From Eutypa lata (lineage: Eukaryota; Ascomycota; Sordariomycetes; Xylariales; Diatrypaceae): a stretch of 64,000 bases of DNA. The notes under the pieces were generated by a model. That model was not told where the DNA came from, did not search any database, and saw only the letters and a program-made list of their open reading frames with translations. Position numbers and translations under genes: made by a program. Below are positions 1 to 12,903 of this stretch, piece by piece. The DNA is taken from the NCBI GenBank assembly GCA_022661535.1, contig JAKULF010000004.1, forward strand, positions 3,472,001 to 3,536,000, given 5' to 3'. Numbering within the stretch: the stretch's first letter is position 1; each line of letters starts with the position of its first letter.

Positions 1-1696
1 GGACACCGAGTTTCATGACGGCGATGTCTTGGTCCCGAGTTGTGATGCAGTACTTGACAACTCCAAGACGTTGAGCTATTCTGGAGGAAAATCCACGTCC
101 TTAGATGAAAACTCCGAGTCAAATGAGAAAGAAGGAAGGGAACGTAAAGCATGGATATCGTTCAAGAATGAAATCATACGCCTGGCACATACTCTAAGGC
201 TCAAGGGCTGGCGAAGGGTTGCTTTGGACAGCGGCGAATCGATTAGTGTAGAGCGGCTTAGTGGGGCTCTCACCAACGCCGTCTATGTAGTATCACCGCC
301 AGATGACTTGAAGGAGAAGATGGAACATAACAAGAAACCGCCGGCCAAACTTCTCCTGAGAATCTACGGTCCTCAAGTAGAGAATATTATCGACAGGGAG
401 AATGAATTAAGTGTCCTTCGACGCCTCGCGCGCAAGAAAATCGGACCTCGGTTGTTAGGAACATTTACCAACGGTCGTTTCGAGCAATACCTCAATGCTG
501 CCACTCTGACGGCAGCGAACATTCGAGAACCTCAGACGTCTAGACAGATTGCGAAGAGGATGAGAGAGCTTCACGAGGGAATGGAGCTGCTAGACGAAGA
601 AAGAGAAGCTGGGCCGGCCGTCTGGAAGAACTGGGAACAATGGCTTCCAAACGTCGAACCAGCAATTACTTTCTTAGACAAGAAAATACTTGCTGGTAAT
701 CTTGGTCCTGTAAAGGGACCAGCAGATTCTTGGAAGGAGAGAGGGCTCGTCTTAGGGGTGGAGTGGGCTATATTCAAGGCAATGGTAGAGAAATACAGGA
801 AACACCTACAAGATCGATATGGGGGCCCTAAGGTCATACGCGATCACCTAGTCTTCGCACACAACGACGTGAGCAATTACTATTTATTATCCATTATCTC
901 GGTTGAATAAACTACTAACACTAGTAAGACGCAATATGGCAATATCCTTCGGATTCGTCCCGACGATTCCCAATCGCCCCTGCTACAGCCTAACTATGAG
1001 CACAAACAGCTTGTTGTCATAGACTTTGAGTATGCTGCTGCTAACATGAGAGGTCTCGAATTTGCGAACCACTTTACTGAGTGGGGTTATAACTACCACG
1101 ATGAGAACGCGCCTTACGCATTCAAGCCATCCCTGTATCCCACGCCAGAGGAACAGCGTCGCTTCATCAAAGCGTACATCGAGCACCGACCCGACTATTC
1201 ACACCCGGGCGCTTCGACTCCCACTCTAACACCATTGGCAACGCCTCCTGTAGGTTCTACGACACCGAGCTTAGGTCCTGCAACTGGCTCTTCAAGTTCA
1301 ATCGTGGAATTCATGCTAGATGCCCGCGTCCCTCCTGGTGGCTGGCGGGAGGAAGAGAAGCGCAATGACGACCAAGTTGAGCAGCAGATCGCTGAATTGC
1401 TGGAAGAGACACGACTCTGGCGCATTGCCAACAGTGTGTTCTGGGTAACCTGGGGCATTCTGCAAGCTAGTATCCCCGGGTACAACCCTGAGGGGGCTAA
1501 TGATGCCGAGGATGCTCAACCAGAGCCGTCGGCAGCTGCTGAAGAGGAGGGAGAGGATGCAGAGGCATTCGACTATTTGGGTTACGCACATGAGAGAGCA
1601 ATGTTCTTCTGGGGTGACTGCGTAGGAATGGGTTTAATCAAAAAAGAGGAACTGCCAGAAAGAATGAGGGCTGAACTGAAGATGGTTGAGTACTAA
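1..1696 (+). CDS. Choline kinase (ethanolamine kinase family), 5' truncated by window edge
   Basis: Phosphorylates choline (or ethanolamine) with ATP, the first step of the Kennedy pathway of phospholipid synthesis, in the cytosol. The frame is open to the left edge, so the N-terminus is missing. Exons are 2-868 and 929-1696; the intron 869-928 (60 nt, gtgagc...taag, branch actaaca) splits the Brenner phosphotransferase motif, and splicing restores FAHND-TQYGNILRIRP. The later IDFEY is the metal-binding motif that corresponds to DFG. Upstream, the segment with VERLSGALTNAVYVV is characteristic of fungal choline kinases. Between IDFEY and the C-terminus lies a Ser/Thr/Pro-rich insert and an acidic stretch, as in other mould homologues. 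It ends at TAA 1694-1696. Choline versus ethanolamine preference cannot be settled from the sequence. Confidence 0.9.
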
Positions 1697-2740
1697 ATCG
1701 GAGGGCGACCACCGACCATTGAACAGATCTTGATCTGCCCACCTATTCATGTAACCGAATCAACGAGCATGAGCCAGTAATGAGAATGGGTGCTATTATG
1801 AGATAATCGGCACACAATTTTGGAAGATGGGTTGTCTTGTAAGAGTTATCGAGGGTTCTCAGTGTTTTCCAACGTCATGTTTGTAGCCGAGTAATGCTTC
1901 CCGGGGAGTTTCAACACGTTTTAGAGCAATCAACTGGCGTGGATGTGGCTATAATAAAGATGTGCCCGCAACATGTCCAGGCCGTCTCCCAATATACATA
2001 GCATTAGTTTATGAGTAGGTAGCTGTTATTTTCAACTGAATTTCCCTTGTACAATAAATACCATGAGTTCTTTACTATATTTCCTCTTCGAAAGCATTCA
2101 TTGCATGATATCAGCTATTCACGTATTCTTTCGTTTCTTCTAAGACTTATGTAACTATTGTGCATGAAGGTAGGATCAAACAAGGGGGCACCGTGAATGA
2201 GTGTACGAATTACTACAATGGAACATAATATCTTGATAACATCTTGAAGGTGGTAGGCTGTGTGGCTACCATGAACTACCTTGGCACATTAACCCCCTAT
2301 TTTCAGAACAGCTAGTCTCAGCTGAATTGCCACCTCGTATACACAAAGTATACATGTAGTGCCCTATTGAGCATAACAACTGGCTGTAAGAAGCCCAATA
2401 CTTATCGATATGCAGATAAGCTGTAATGTTTGCCCCACTTGCTAAAGTGGGTGCATGTAGCTTCTCTTCGTCCCTTGTTACTTATCATAAGTAAACTTGT
2501 CACAATACTAATCTACAGATGGTAGTTGGAACATGCATATGAACGGTATATTATATTACGTGAATCGAATATTTCCATCACGATAACTGTCTAGAATTCT
2601 CGCCTATCATTGGTGGTGGTCGGCCTTGATGATGCATGGGCCACCGCATCGCGTTTAGGTTTTAAGCCATACAGGTGTCAGCAGCGTCGGGTCATTAACC
2701 AAAGAAGGGTCACAGAGTGGCGGCGGTTGGCCCTTGCGTT
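1697..2740. other. Intergenic, no gene seen
   Basis: About 1 kb between the choline kinase stop and the TATA box of the next gene. I see no open frame with family features, no tRNA-like A/B boxes and no long repeat. Confidence 0.6.
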
Positions 2741-2747
2741 TATAAAA
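2741..2747 (+). promoter_or_regulatory. TATA box of the SPP1-like gene
   Basis: TATAAAA lies 54 nt upstream of the chosen ATG at 2795. This implies a very short 5' leader. It also argues against the longer frame that would begin with GTG at 2717, upstream of the TATA box. Confidence 0.5.
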
Positions 2748-2794
2748 GGCGTTCCCTGATTTGCCTGTTTTATTTTTGGCCTTGCAGCACAGCC

Positions 2795-4438
2795 ATGTCA
2801 GGCCCGGATTCCAGAGATGTCGAGATGGGAGACGGCGGCGTCTCAGACGTCCAAAATAGCAAGGGTGATGGGAACGTGCATATCTCCAACAACAACAATA
2901 ATAACAACAACAAAGGCATTGAACAAACGAACCTCTTGACTCATACCTCACTCACCTTCGAGGTCAAGCAGGATCTAGATGAATCTGAATCCCAGCAACA
3001 ATCCGTGCCTCCTTCTTCATCGCCAGTCAGTACCTCTAGCAAGATGAAGTCATCCTCTGCGGCATCCAAAAAGAAAGGCACAGCCGCAGCGAAGAAGGGC
3101 CCTAAGAAAACTACAACTACAACTGCAGCTGTAGCCACATCGTCATCATCAACATCTAAGGCCCCCAAGACTAAGAGGGGAGCCAAGAAGAAGAAGAACA
3201 AGGGAGGACCCAACGCCACGAACAACCCGGAAGAGAGCTCGGACGACGAGACGGACAACGGGCCCTACTGCATCTGCCGGGGGCCGGACGACCACCGGTG
3301 GATGATCAGCTGCGACGCGTGCGAGGACTGGTTCCACGGCGAGTGCGTGGACCTGGACAAGGAGACGGGCGAGCGGCTCGTCGAGCGCTTCGTCTGCCCC
3401 AACTGCACCGACGGGAAGCGCAACTACACCAAGTACAAGCGGACGTGCTCCCTGGCCGGCTGCGGGAGCGCCGCCCGCCTCTACGCCAAGAACCCGCGGG
3501 ACCGGAGCGTCTTCTGCTGCGCCGACCACTGCGACGCCTGGTGGGCCGCCGTCATCAACACCCTGCCCACCAAGGCCGCCTCCCAGAAGGCCCTCGAGGT
3601 CCTCACCCAGGAGGACTTCGTCGGCTTGCTGGCTAGTACGGCTGAGAAGGGCGGCTGGAAGCTCGGCGATAAGCCGTTTGGTATGTTTTTTATTTTTATT
3701 TTTATTCAATCCCCTTTCTCATATCGTTCGGCTCCTTCCCCTATTAATTCATTACATGCATTTTCTTTCCCCTTCAACTAACGAACTAAGTAACTAACTC
3801 CGTCTTCAGGAAATATCGAGGGTCTATGGTCGAACGGGCTGCCGACCCGCCCGGACGTCCTAAGCGACGAGGAGCAGGCGTTCCTCCAGAGCTCGGCGGC
3901 GGAGCGCCTCGCCCTAGGCAACGAGATCGTCCAGTACAAGAAGATGCTGCAGCTGATCGACTGGGCGAACCAGCGGCGCCAGGCCGCCATCGACGCGGGC
4001 CGCTTCGCCAAGGAGAGCTGCGGCTACGACCACCGGCTGGACACGGTCTCGGTGCGGCACCAGTTCGCGGCGTGGCTGGACACGGCCGAGGGCCAGTCTA
4101 CGTTCAAGTCGGGGAAGCTCGACGTTCCTCTGTTATTATCGTCATCGTCAACATCGCCGTCGCCTGATGGTATGGAGGGAATCGTCGCCGCCCCCGCCCC
4201 CGCCCAGGACGCGGTCGTCCGCGGCATGTGCGAGAAGAAGCGCTGCAAGCCCCACGCCGGTTGGTATAAGATCCTGACGAGCGCGGTCCGCGTCCTGATC
4301 AAGGAGACGGCCACGGCCGCCGCGGACAAGCTCGAGGCCGAGGAGGTCATGCGCCGCGAGGCCGAGGTCCGCTACGAGAGGCGCCAGCTGGAGAATAACT
4401 GGGTCGAGGTCCTTCAGGAGGGTGCGATGGCTGAATAA
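2795..4438 (+). CDS. PHD-finger subunit of COMPASS (Set1 H3K4 methyltransferase complex), Spp1-like
   Basis: Spp1/CXXC1-type proteins read H3K4 methylation through a PHD finger and support Set1-dependent trimethylation in the nucleus. Exons are 2795-3680 and 3810-4438; the 129-nt intron (gtatgt...cttcag) has a branch site taactaac. The 504-residue product begins with a low-complexity region (poly-Asn, Ser, Lys-rich basic stretches). The PHD finger follows at about residues 159-204, starting YCICRGPDD and ending FVCPNC. After it comes a Cys-rich YKRTCSLAGCGSAAR segment. Near residues 436-447 is CEKKRCKPHAGW, the C-terminal signature of the Spp1 family, followed by an acidic/basic helical tail. 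Codon use becomes strongly GC-rich from the PHD finger onward, which creates long spurious frames on the other strand. ATG 2795 was chosen because it lies just downstream of a TATA box. Confidence 0.87.
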
Positions 4439-7400
4439 AGTAGTTGGTTAGTTGATTTACTGATTGATTGATGCCTACCTAGGAGGACCGGAACATCGCT
4501 TCGTTAGCCTAAGCAAGCCAACTTACGGTTCTTGTTATGCCAAACTCGTTGTATTGCGTACGATCAGGAAGGAGGTTCACCAAGAAAGAAAAAAACAATA
4601 GGACGTGGATTGGTATTAACTGTATATACTATAAGGTGACTAGAGTATGCGGTGATTACCTGCTTCCTCTAGTATCCGTGACTTCTAATTGTAATATTTA
4701 CATTTTTGTTACACGAGTTATTGACTATGATCGTACCTGTTGTCGAGAGCCGTTACCTAAGTTAGAGAGGGGTCATCTATAACCACTTGATCATAGGAAG
4801 CCATTTTAGGCCAGTACTAACTATATCACGCTGAGTTTCTATACTCTATTCACTGTCTTCGTTATAATATATTATTAATACACTCGAGGCTTACGAGGAA
4901 ATAGCTCATAACCCCCGCAATTCCTAGGTCCGACAGGAGTTACACGGAGGGCGCTGAGTTCCATCATGATAGCCAATGGCTAATTGTTCTCGTTCCTATT
5001 CATAATTCGTTCAGATAGCAGGGCCGGAGGCTTTACTGGCAGTTGTAATATCTTTTTGCTTTTTTTTGTCCATGTTCCTTTAGGAAGTCCGAAAGCGCCA
5101 TCCGGGGGTCGGACACCACAGCACCGAGGAGGCTATGCCGAGGATGAAATTCGGCGTGTCTCATCGTCCTGGTGAGATATATAGACCGAATGGATGGCCG
5201 TAGTTTGGCACTGGCGCCGACAAACATAGCCCCCCCTTTCAAGAACAATGTGATATATTTTCCCTTGACACGGTCTCCTTACTAAAAACTCTCCAGGTTT
5301 ATGTGGAGGAAGTAAGAACAGAACGCCTATCGATAAGTCTCCCCTCAGGAGGCGTGTCGATGTCTACCTTTGTTACCTGATATCAGGGATGGCTGAAAGA
5401 AGGTCACAACTTAGCCATCCCTAAACCGACGGCCGTTCTACTACTCCTCCCCCTAGGTCGTCTTCCTCAGGAGTACAACAGCCTTTGGCCAACTTGAGTA
5501 AGTTAGTCGCCGAGACAGTTCCTGTAGGTATGCTTTCTAACCTAACATCGCATTAGTTCACCATTTCCTAGAGCAAATTCAGGGGCCTCTACGAACGCGA
5601 TTAAAGAGCATGCATAATCAGGGGGGCTGGTGGTAAGCCCTGGGCCGAGAAGGTCGAAGAGCTCACAAAGCCGACAGGTGTAATCGTCACGATGGCAAAG
5701 GTTTTCTAATGCTTCTTTTCGTTCTTTTTTTTTTCCACTTATCGATCATAACTAGGAGGCTAACTAACTACGTTGCTAGCTTCTTGAGAGCTGCCGTGTC
5801 AATTCATCGTATGCTCTTTGCCGCATCCGATATGTCAGTATCTATGTATGTTTGAAGTGTATGCCTACTTGAGGTACAGACGGTGGTTGGTTTCAGCCAC
5901 AGCAAATCGATGCACTGTTCAGGACTGGATGGTAGTCAATCCACAAGGGCAGCCCAAAACAGAAGGGGGGGCAGGGGGGGGAAGCCCAACCCGCAGAGCC
6001 CCCTTCTTCCTTTTTCCGACTACTGGCTTCTGTCCCACTTCACTTTGGGTCAACTGAAACGTACATACGTAGAAAGCAAACTCGCTTACTGCCACCTAGA
6101 CTGTCAGAACGCATATGCAATCAATAACTAGGTAGGTAGGTATATGGTGGCATTGTTACGTAGGATATTCACTCGTTTGGTGCGTTTCAAAGGCATTGTC
6201 ATCCCGTGGGGCCCGCTGCGAGATGCTCGAATTGGACCATCGCCGTTCGTCTCGTCTTCTCAAACATTTAACTACGTACATGTAGGTAGGTACCACAACC
6301 CACGTTACCTAAGGAAGTAGATACATGTCGATTAAGTCTCTTGTTAAGCATTCGCATTTATATGATGTGTACCTACTCTGCTGCTGTGAGAATGTCGTTG
6401 GAAGATTTCCCGTGTTGACAGACGACCTTGGAATAATCCAGGGCCGAAGTGCATGCGACAAAAACAACAGCATCGGCCTCTTTTATTACTTATGTTCACT
6501 CGTAAGACCAATGTTATTTTCTCCGTTCGGTCCACCTCTCGAATAGTCATGCCATAATCAATCAGGAACCATGTCGATCATTCCGCCCCATTGCAGCCGT
6601 CAGTAGAAGAAATGCAACTGATAACTCTGCCAAGCCCTGCTTTCGTTCGACTCAATAACGGTCTTATTAGTCAATGACGTTGAGTTATGCCGTAGAGGTG
6701 TCTCGGTGTCAATCGGTCCCATTTCTTAAGCCTGTCCGTGATGACATGTCAATAAATGCTGTGTTATGCTATGCTAACATAAAAACAAACAACAACACTA
6801 GTTAAGCAGAATATCTCCCGTATGTTCCATGTGTCTTTTCTGTCTGCAGCAACGGTGTTTACACTAATTAACTATCTGAGTAGCCGCACTGCCGCATCTG
6901 CGAGGACTGCTGCGTCCTCCTCAACGATAGTCTAGACCCCTTATCGTCAGATCGTATGAGGTCAACACAGTGTATGATGTTCAGGACGTTAAATGTCAGT
7001 TCTAGACGCAATCGACCGTTTAGATCAGGTAGTTTTCAGTCTATGTCTCACGAGCTCAAGAAGCGCGTCCTAACTAATGCGCGTCTCCCTACTCTACGTC
7101 GTCCTTGGTTGGTCGATTGAGGGAGCTTTTAGAACACAAGTCCAGATCGCCCTTGTGGTGGCTGGAATGGACAGTGGGAAAATGATTTTGGACACATTCT
7201 TCCTCCAATCCTTCTATTTGGGTAAAAATGTTATTACTTTATGCTTGTTTATTGTTTCTCTGCCTATACGAGCAGACGAGATAGCGACACAGAGAGAGTG
7301 AGTGGGAGAGAATTAGAGGGGCAGAGAGCAAGTTTTCAGTCACAATTATTGCTTGCTGCATATGTATGTTACACACTTGCTTAGTTAGGCTTTGCGGCTG

Positions 7401-8094
7401 AGAGGGGGGGGAAAATCAGCAGAAAGATGCATGCATATCCATATCGACACATGCATGCATTCATCAGAAAGCCCTCTCTGCATATCCCGACGCATCTATC
7501 TTCCGAAGAGACTAGACAGATCTTACCCGGGAGGGTTCTGTCAGATTTGACAGCCCAACGGAAACCACCGTTTGTTACCCGCTACCAGGCTTTTGTGTGC
7601 GCCAGGTACAGAGAGCGTACATAGCTATTGTATTGTGCATTCCGTGGCGTATTAGTGCTACCTACCGTACGCCTAAACAAGTAGGAGCAGGGCGTGGCGC
7701 GCGCTGGAATTTCTTTTCCCTTGCTGGCTGTTGTTGCTATTATGCATATTTTGCACAAACAATCCCCCTCCTAGAGCGAATTCCGATGACCCTGGGGACC
7801 CATCAAGGAGCTCCGCAAAGGCAAAGGCACCAAAAAAAAAAGACCTTACTAGTAGTATATCCCTACATCTCCTCACTGTTGTTGATATGATTCAGTTCTG
7901 GATCTGATCCTTCCCTTCTTCCCCGCGTGTCTCTCCAGGAAGCCCCCCATAACTCACATATATGTTGTCGATCCGCCACTCGCTGGTCGGCTTGGATCTA
8001 CGACCTTGGTCTAACGTTCTGTCTTGGTAAGGCACCGAGGTTCCGAACAAGCTGCCTCTATAAACCTCCCCCACACCCTCGTCATAGGTAGGTC
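4439..8094. other. Long intergenic region without recognised genes
   Basis: 3.7 kb with only short, unconvincing frames. It contains homopolymer and TAGGTA-type motifs (for example 6129-6141 and 6284-6293) and several pyrimidine runs. I found no coding sequence, tRNA or rRNA signature here. It probably includes the 3' UTR of the SPP1-like gene and the promoter and leader of the next gene. Confidence 0.5.
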
Positions 8095-9660
8095 ATGCAG
8101 AATCGCAAATCTCGATCCATCATGGACTTCACCAACCTCTTCGATAACTCTATTCACGAGAAGAAGCCCATCATGTGTTCCGAAGGAGGATTGGGTGCCA
8201 CAGCGAGAGGATCTGATGTCAGATCAACGGCGCTACCTGTAAAACCGGGCATTGGGCCTAACTTCTCCTATCCCAGGCCAGAAGGGCGTCCAAGCCGCCA
8301 TGAGGCGAGCAATAGCCGCTCCTCAGTAACATCAAATAACTCTATCCCGGAGATGACAGACTCGTCTGACTCGGAGGTGTCGCTAGATGATGACTACAGT
8401 CAGTACAACGCATCAGCAAGTGAGCTGTGGGATAGTTTCTGGCCCAGCACGGATGACGGCAAGACGAGGGATTCCCTCGAGGAGCGGTCCCAAGCCGTCG
8501 CTTCCAACAAGGCACCGGCGCGCCAGACGCAGGGTTACTTCTCCTTTGACTTTCTCAAGCATTATACCGACGAAGCGGACGATGACACCATCACGCTCTC
8601 GCCGTTAGAGGATAAGGCAGAGGGCACCACCAAGGAGACCCAATGGCCCTGCGAACCGGTGCCATCCCCTCCTCGCTCATCCCTTCGGTCATCTCCCCGG
8701 CGGCCGAATAGCAAGAGGTCTGCGGCAACCTACTCGGTGTATCCCAAGCCACAGCTATTGCCTCCTCCTCGGTTCCCACACCCGCCGCGGACTTCCTCGC
8801 TAAACTCCCAACAACAACAACAACCACCACCCCCTTCGTCACCCCCGCCACAACAACAGCATCATGGCTGGAAGGGCAGCAAGTCGACGCATGATCTCCA
8901 TGCCCTATCCACTTCCCCTCCTCCTTCTCCCCCAACAATGCAACATGGTAGTCAAATCATCACTACTACCATAACCGCTACTACCACAAAATCGGTACCA
9001 GTATCGCCGGCATACCCGCCTCCCCCGCCCCCTCGGGCCCTTCGGCCCTCGGTATCGGCCGTCAGCCTACGTGACAAACTATTCAACATTAGCAACCCCA
9101 TTTTCATCGGCAGTGGCAGCAGTAACAAGAGCTACGAGAACGTGCGGCATAATATCACGGCACCGCTACCGCCGTTGGCGCCGCGGTTAGTAATCTCCAA
9201 GCCGCAGCCGGATCAGCAGCAGCAACGGTTCGTCTCCGTCTTCGAGTTCGACTCGGATGCCGAGTCGATTTCCGAGAATAATAACAGCAGCAGCAGCAGC
9301 AGCAGCAGCAACAATCACAACAATGGATCCAACAGCTTCGCAAAGCGCCTCCTTATGTCTTCTCGCAGCTTACACAAGAAGAGCGGCGGGGGCAGCGGCA
9401 GCAGTGGTGGTTTGAGCGAGAAGAAGCGCAACGGCAGCTTGGCCGCTGCTATTGATACGATAGCGGCAAATGCCATTTATTCTTCTACTACTAATTCTTC
9501 TACTTCCTCTTCATCTGCCCCCTCCCCCACCTTTCCCATTGGGAGTGGTAGCAATGGCGAGTTGAACGCCAAGGAGAAGGATAATGAGAAGGAAAGGGGA
9601 AGCCCGAGCCGTAAGAGAGGTGGTAGTCTGGGCCGGATTCTAGGGCTCAAGAGCCGGTAG
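8095..9660 (+). CDS. Ser/Pro/Gln-rich fungal protein of unknown function
   Basis: A single open frame of 521 codons; I do not recognise the family. The product looks mostly disordered: an acidic SDSEVSLDDD patch, proline tracts alternating with glutamine runs, a poly-Ser stretch encoded by a CAG/AGC microsatellite (about 9285-9312), Gly/Ser spacers and a basic C-terminus ending GRILGLKSR. More ordered-looking segments are DSFWPSTDDGK and RFVSVFEFDSDAESIS, which may be short linear motifs. There is no signal peptide or membrane segment. The first ATG (8095) or the second at 8122 (context atcATGg, giving MDFTNLF) could be the start; the second has the better Kozak context. The downstream polypurine tract (9672-9730) is probably 3' UTR. 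Expression is inferred only from frame length and composition. Confidence 0.65.
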   Translation: MQNRKSRSIMDFTNLFDNSIHEKKPIMCSEGGLGATARGSDVRSTALPVKPGIGPNFSYPRPEGRPSRHEASNSRSSVTSNNSIPEMTDSSDSEVSLDDDYSQYNASASELWDSFWPSTDDGKTRDSLEERSQAVASNKAPARQTQGYFSFDFLKHYTDEADDDTITLSPLEDKAEGTTKETQWPCEPVPSPPRSSLRSSPRRPNSKRSAATYSVYPKPQLLPPPRFPHPPRTSSLNSQQQQQPPPPSSPPPQQQHHGWKGSKSTHDLHALSTSPPPSPPTMQHGSQIITTTITATTTKSVPVSPAYPPPPPPRALRPSVSAVSLRDKLFNISNPIFIGSGSSNKSYENVRHNITAPLPPLAPRLVISKPQPDQQQQRFVSVFEFDSDAESISENNNSSSSSSSSNNHNNGSNSFAKRLLMSSRSLHKKSGGGSGSSGGLSEKKRNGSLAAAIDTIAANAIYSSTTNSSTSSSSAPSPTFPIGSGSNGELNAKEKDNEKERGSPSRKRGGSLGRILGLKSR

Positions 9661-10463
9661 AGGGCAAAGAGAAATCGAAAAGAAAAGAAAAGAAAAGAAA
9701 AGCAAAAAGAAAGAGGAAGAAGAGAAAAAAGCCGAGGACGATGAGAGAATGATTACTATGACGAACGATGATGATGGGTGGAGCTCGGCTACACTTTCTT
9801 TACTGTATCGTTTATTTGTCTGTTTATGCATGAAGGTCGGGTATATGTATCTTTATGAGTGTGTTCATCATTTATGGGAGGCGGGGGGGGACTGGAGTAG
9901 GAAAAAATGAGTAACGAGACTCGAGGACTCTACGCGCCCTTTCATGGGAATGCCATTACGGGAAAAGTTTCTGTACGAATTAACTTGTCGTTTCTTTTGT
10001 TTCTGGTGGTTGCATTGGGAGGGGCAGAGGGGGAAGGGGAGAGGGGAGACGACGTCCAACGAAAACAAGGAGTTTACGAGGCCAAAAACGCAGAGAGCTA
10101 AGATCAAATATATAATCATATTAATTATAGAATTTGATATCTATTAATAAAAAATATGTCTTCGGTGTGAGAAATGCTATCTTCCATCGCCCCAAGTAGT
10201 CAAAGCATTCTATTCGACGCAATACGTGCTAATGCTAAATTAATTTCTAGCCCCCTTTGTGTGTAACTTAAACTTTACTCAAATACCACCTCGCTTCCAC
10301 ACCGGTCAGGTGGTGAAATGGGAATTTATTGACGGATGACGACGCAATGGCTAGGTTTGGCAACGTGATTTGTAGTATTTATTTAACCATACTTGCTCTT
10401 CAAGCATGGGAACAGCATGGGTAACATCCACATGAGCCTTCACTTGGATTTGTCTCTTGCGCC
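9661..10463. other. Intergenic, AT-rich, no gene seen
   Basis: Begins with an AAAAG-type polypurine tract (9672-9730), then G-rich stretches near 10018-10050 and an AT-rich stretch near 10100-10155. No supported gene. Confidence 0.5.
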
Positions 10464-12903
10464 ATGGCCGAAACCCTCGGGATCGTTGCCAGTGCGGTCA
10501 CGGTCGCAGAATTAGCTGTGAGGGGCTCCAGCGCAGTGTTTAGACTCAAAGGACTGTGGGATGAGATTCAACAGTAAGAGCTCTCAAATTTATCCGCAGT
10601 CCGGTTCTGGTGACTCCTCCAAGTTCATATAGAGGTTTCTAACGCTAGGTGCCGCAGTGTTCCCAAAACAGTCCAGGACTTGATGCAGCAAATCGAGGTT
10701 CTTAACCCACTGATACAGGAGATAGAGGCCGAGACCAGCAAATGGCCGGATGCTTCTGCCGACACGGCTATCCCATCCAATGCCATGGCGATGCACAGGA
10801 GCGCCGGATTTTGTCGAGAGTCGATAAGAGAGCTGACGGGTATGGTGGATGACTTACGCTCGCAGATCTATGCACGGAAGAAGCTGAGGCAGGTGGTTGC
10901 AAGAGTGAAAATCGTCCTGAAAAAGAAAGTTCTGCTAGATCTCGAAAGACGACTGCAGAAAGCTGTTATGCTATTAAGCCTTGCACAGCACAGCTATACA
11001 ATGTTTGTGTACTTCACTTACCATACTCCCTTTCTTTCTTTCTAGGTATTAATTATGTCTTGACGCTAATAACCTGCCTGCGTCAGGGGTCTCATAAAGT
11101 TGTATCCTCATACCATTATCGGACAACTAGACATGGCCAAGAATAAGCAGATGTACCAGCCAAATATTGGAAAGGAAGAAGCTGGAAAGGACTCCATGGA
11201 TGATCAGGTGACAATCCGGAATAATTCAGATGTGAGAAGGGGCTATCAGGAGAACCGACACCACCCGATACCTTGGTTAATTTCTACAGACATGAAGATG
11301 AGAAAGAACCTACCATTTCCATGGCTCAAAGATTCGAGGACCGGAAACATCACCACTTGCGTTTGGAGCGATGACCTGACGCCTAGCGGTATCCCCCAGC
11401 TACGTGAGTATGATAGCTGTAACAACATCACCTATAGATAAATAGGTGAACAAGACTAATTGATTCGCACATATACCAGATTATGCTCTACGAATCCAAC
11501 TTCCCAGCTGGTTGGCAAACATCGTATGGGATGTCCAGCTCACTAGGGCCGCCTCGGGATGGAAAGCGAATCTTAGAGCATGGCGAGTAGCCCCTGATTC
11601 CCCGGCCATAGCGGCCATTGAAGGAAGTGATGTTCGCAGCCTACTCAATGCACTTCAAAGTGGTAGTAGTAGTATCTGTGATCGAGACGAATGCGGTAAC
11701 ACATTATTACATGTAGGATTTCCCAAGGATTTTAGTCTTGTTGTTGTTTTGTTAACCACGGGGAACTCCTTCCTAACCCACCCGCTGACGCTGTGCAGAT
11801 TGCAGCTAAGGGATCGAACCACAACATCATGTACCTATCTCCTAGTGGCCGCCGGCCTTGACTTCACCGAAACAAACCACCATGGGATGACGGCGATGCA
11901 AGAGCTCTTCAGCCAAACCCAGTGGGCTAACCACGAAAACGTCCCCGGCCTTCTTCGCTTCGGACATCTGTCCGTACGACCTGGTCGAAGACAACCAGGC
12001 GGTGTTCCAGCAGATCTCCTACGCAGCCGGGATATCGAGCGTGTGGGACAACGAGTCCCAGGGACTGACCAAAGCCAACCTCTTGTCCATATACCGCAGA
12101 GTCGACTTCACGAAGCGCTGCATACTCCTGTACTACGGGAGACTGCCAATCGACCCGCAAACACTACGTTTGGCTCCTATGGCCAAGCGGGCAAATCCGC
12201 AAGGATGATATCGACATGTTGAAGGTGGACGGTTTCTCGTTCTTCCATTTAGTCGCGTCCACCATCGGCATCTCGTGGGCTAAGTACGGCGTGCGGGGAC
12301 AGGAGCATACTGCGGAGTGGAAGAGTCTCCTTGGCGGGATATTCGAGCTCTGCGGCGTTGACGAACTACTTCACAATGACATTCAACTTCGGACTGTGGA
12401 ATCTATACACCAGTAGTTCCCACATTTCAAACTTCCCAACCACGCCTTTGGTCACATTCATCTGTTCGTACAGCTGCGAGGAGGTCGCGAAGAGGCACCG
12501 CTCTAGCGCTCTCGGTTTCCGCGCCCTCTATGAATCCTACGTACGACCTGCTCTCCAGGAATAGCTCTCCCTACTCCGACAATCCGGTGTGAACTTGCTG
12601 CATTACGGACAGCAAGAGCACGGCATCCTGGAAGAACACCGCCCTCTTGTGTTGATGATCCCCTGGGCGCGATTTGACGGTCCTCTTGATCCTACGCCGC
12701 ACGTGACGCTGAAGAAGATCATCCATGGCGACGACCCTGTGGGGTGGGATTTAGAATGGGGTGATGAAGAAGACATAGACGAGCCTGTCAGAGAGGGAGA
12801 ACACCCGGCGCGGGACAATGCACAGTGCGACGGATATGAACACAACCATACTTCCATGCCAGGCAAATGGCCAACAGAAAACGACTACGGATGGGAAGGG
12901 TGA
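10464..12903 (+). pseudogene. Decayed STAND-type N-terminal/ankyrin-repeat gene
   Basis: The 5' part is well preserved. ATG 10464 opens MAETLGIVASAVTVAELAV, typical of the helical N-terminal domain of fungal NLR/ankyrin proteins. Plausible introns are 10574-10648, 11003-11086, 11404-11479 and 11713-11798, all GT-AG and phase-consistent up to the ankyrin segment DRDECGNTLLH-IAAKGSNHN. After that the homologous frame jumps at about 11840 (to LLVAAGLDFTETNHHG), 11955 (to ASDICPYDLVEDNQ), 12190 (to IRKDDIDMLKVDGFSF) and near 12350. A TAG at 12562-12564 sits inside an otherwise continuous LQE-stop-LSLLRQSGVNLLHYG. No short introns explain these shifts. Each jump moves the frame by +1. The stop could derive from TGG by a G-to-A change, as repeat-induced point mutation would give. 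An intact product is unlikely; a shortened N-terminal protein remains possible. Confidence 0.7.

Noticed and set aside
3149..3709. 186-codon minus-strand frame opposite the SPP1-like gene
   Set aside because: It is a GC-bias shadow of a clearly recognisable PHD finger exon.
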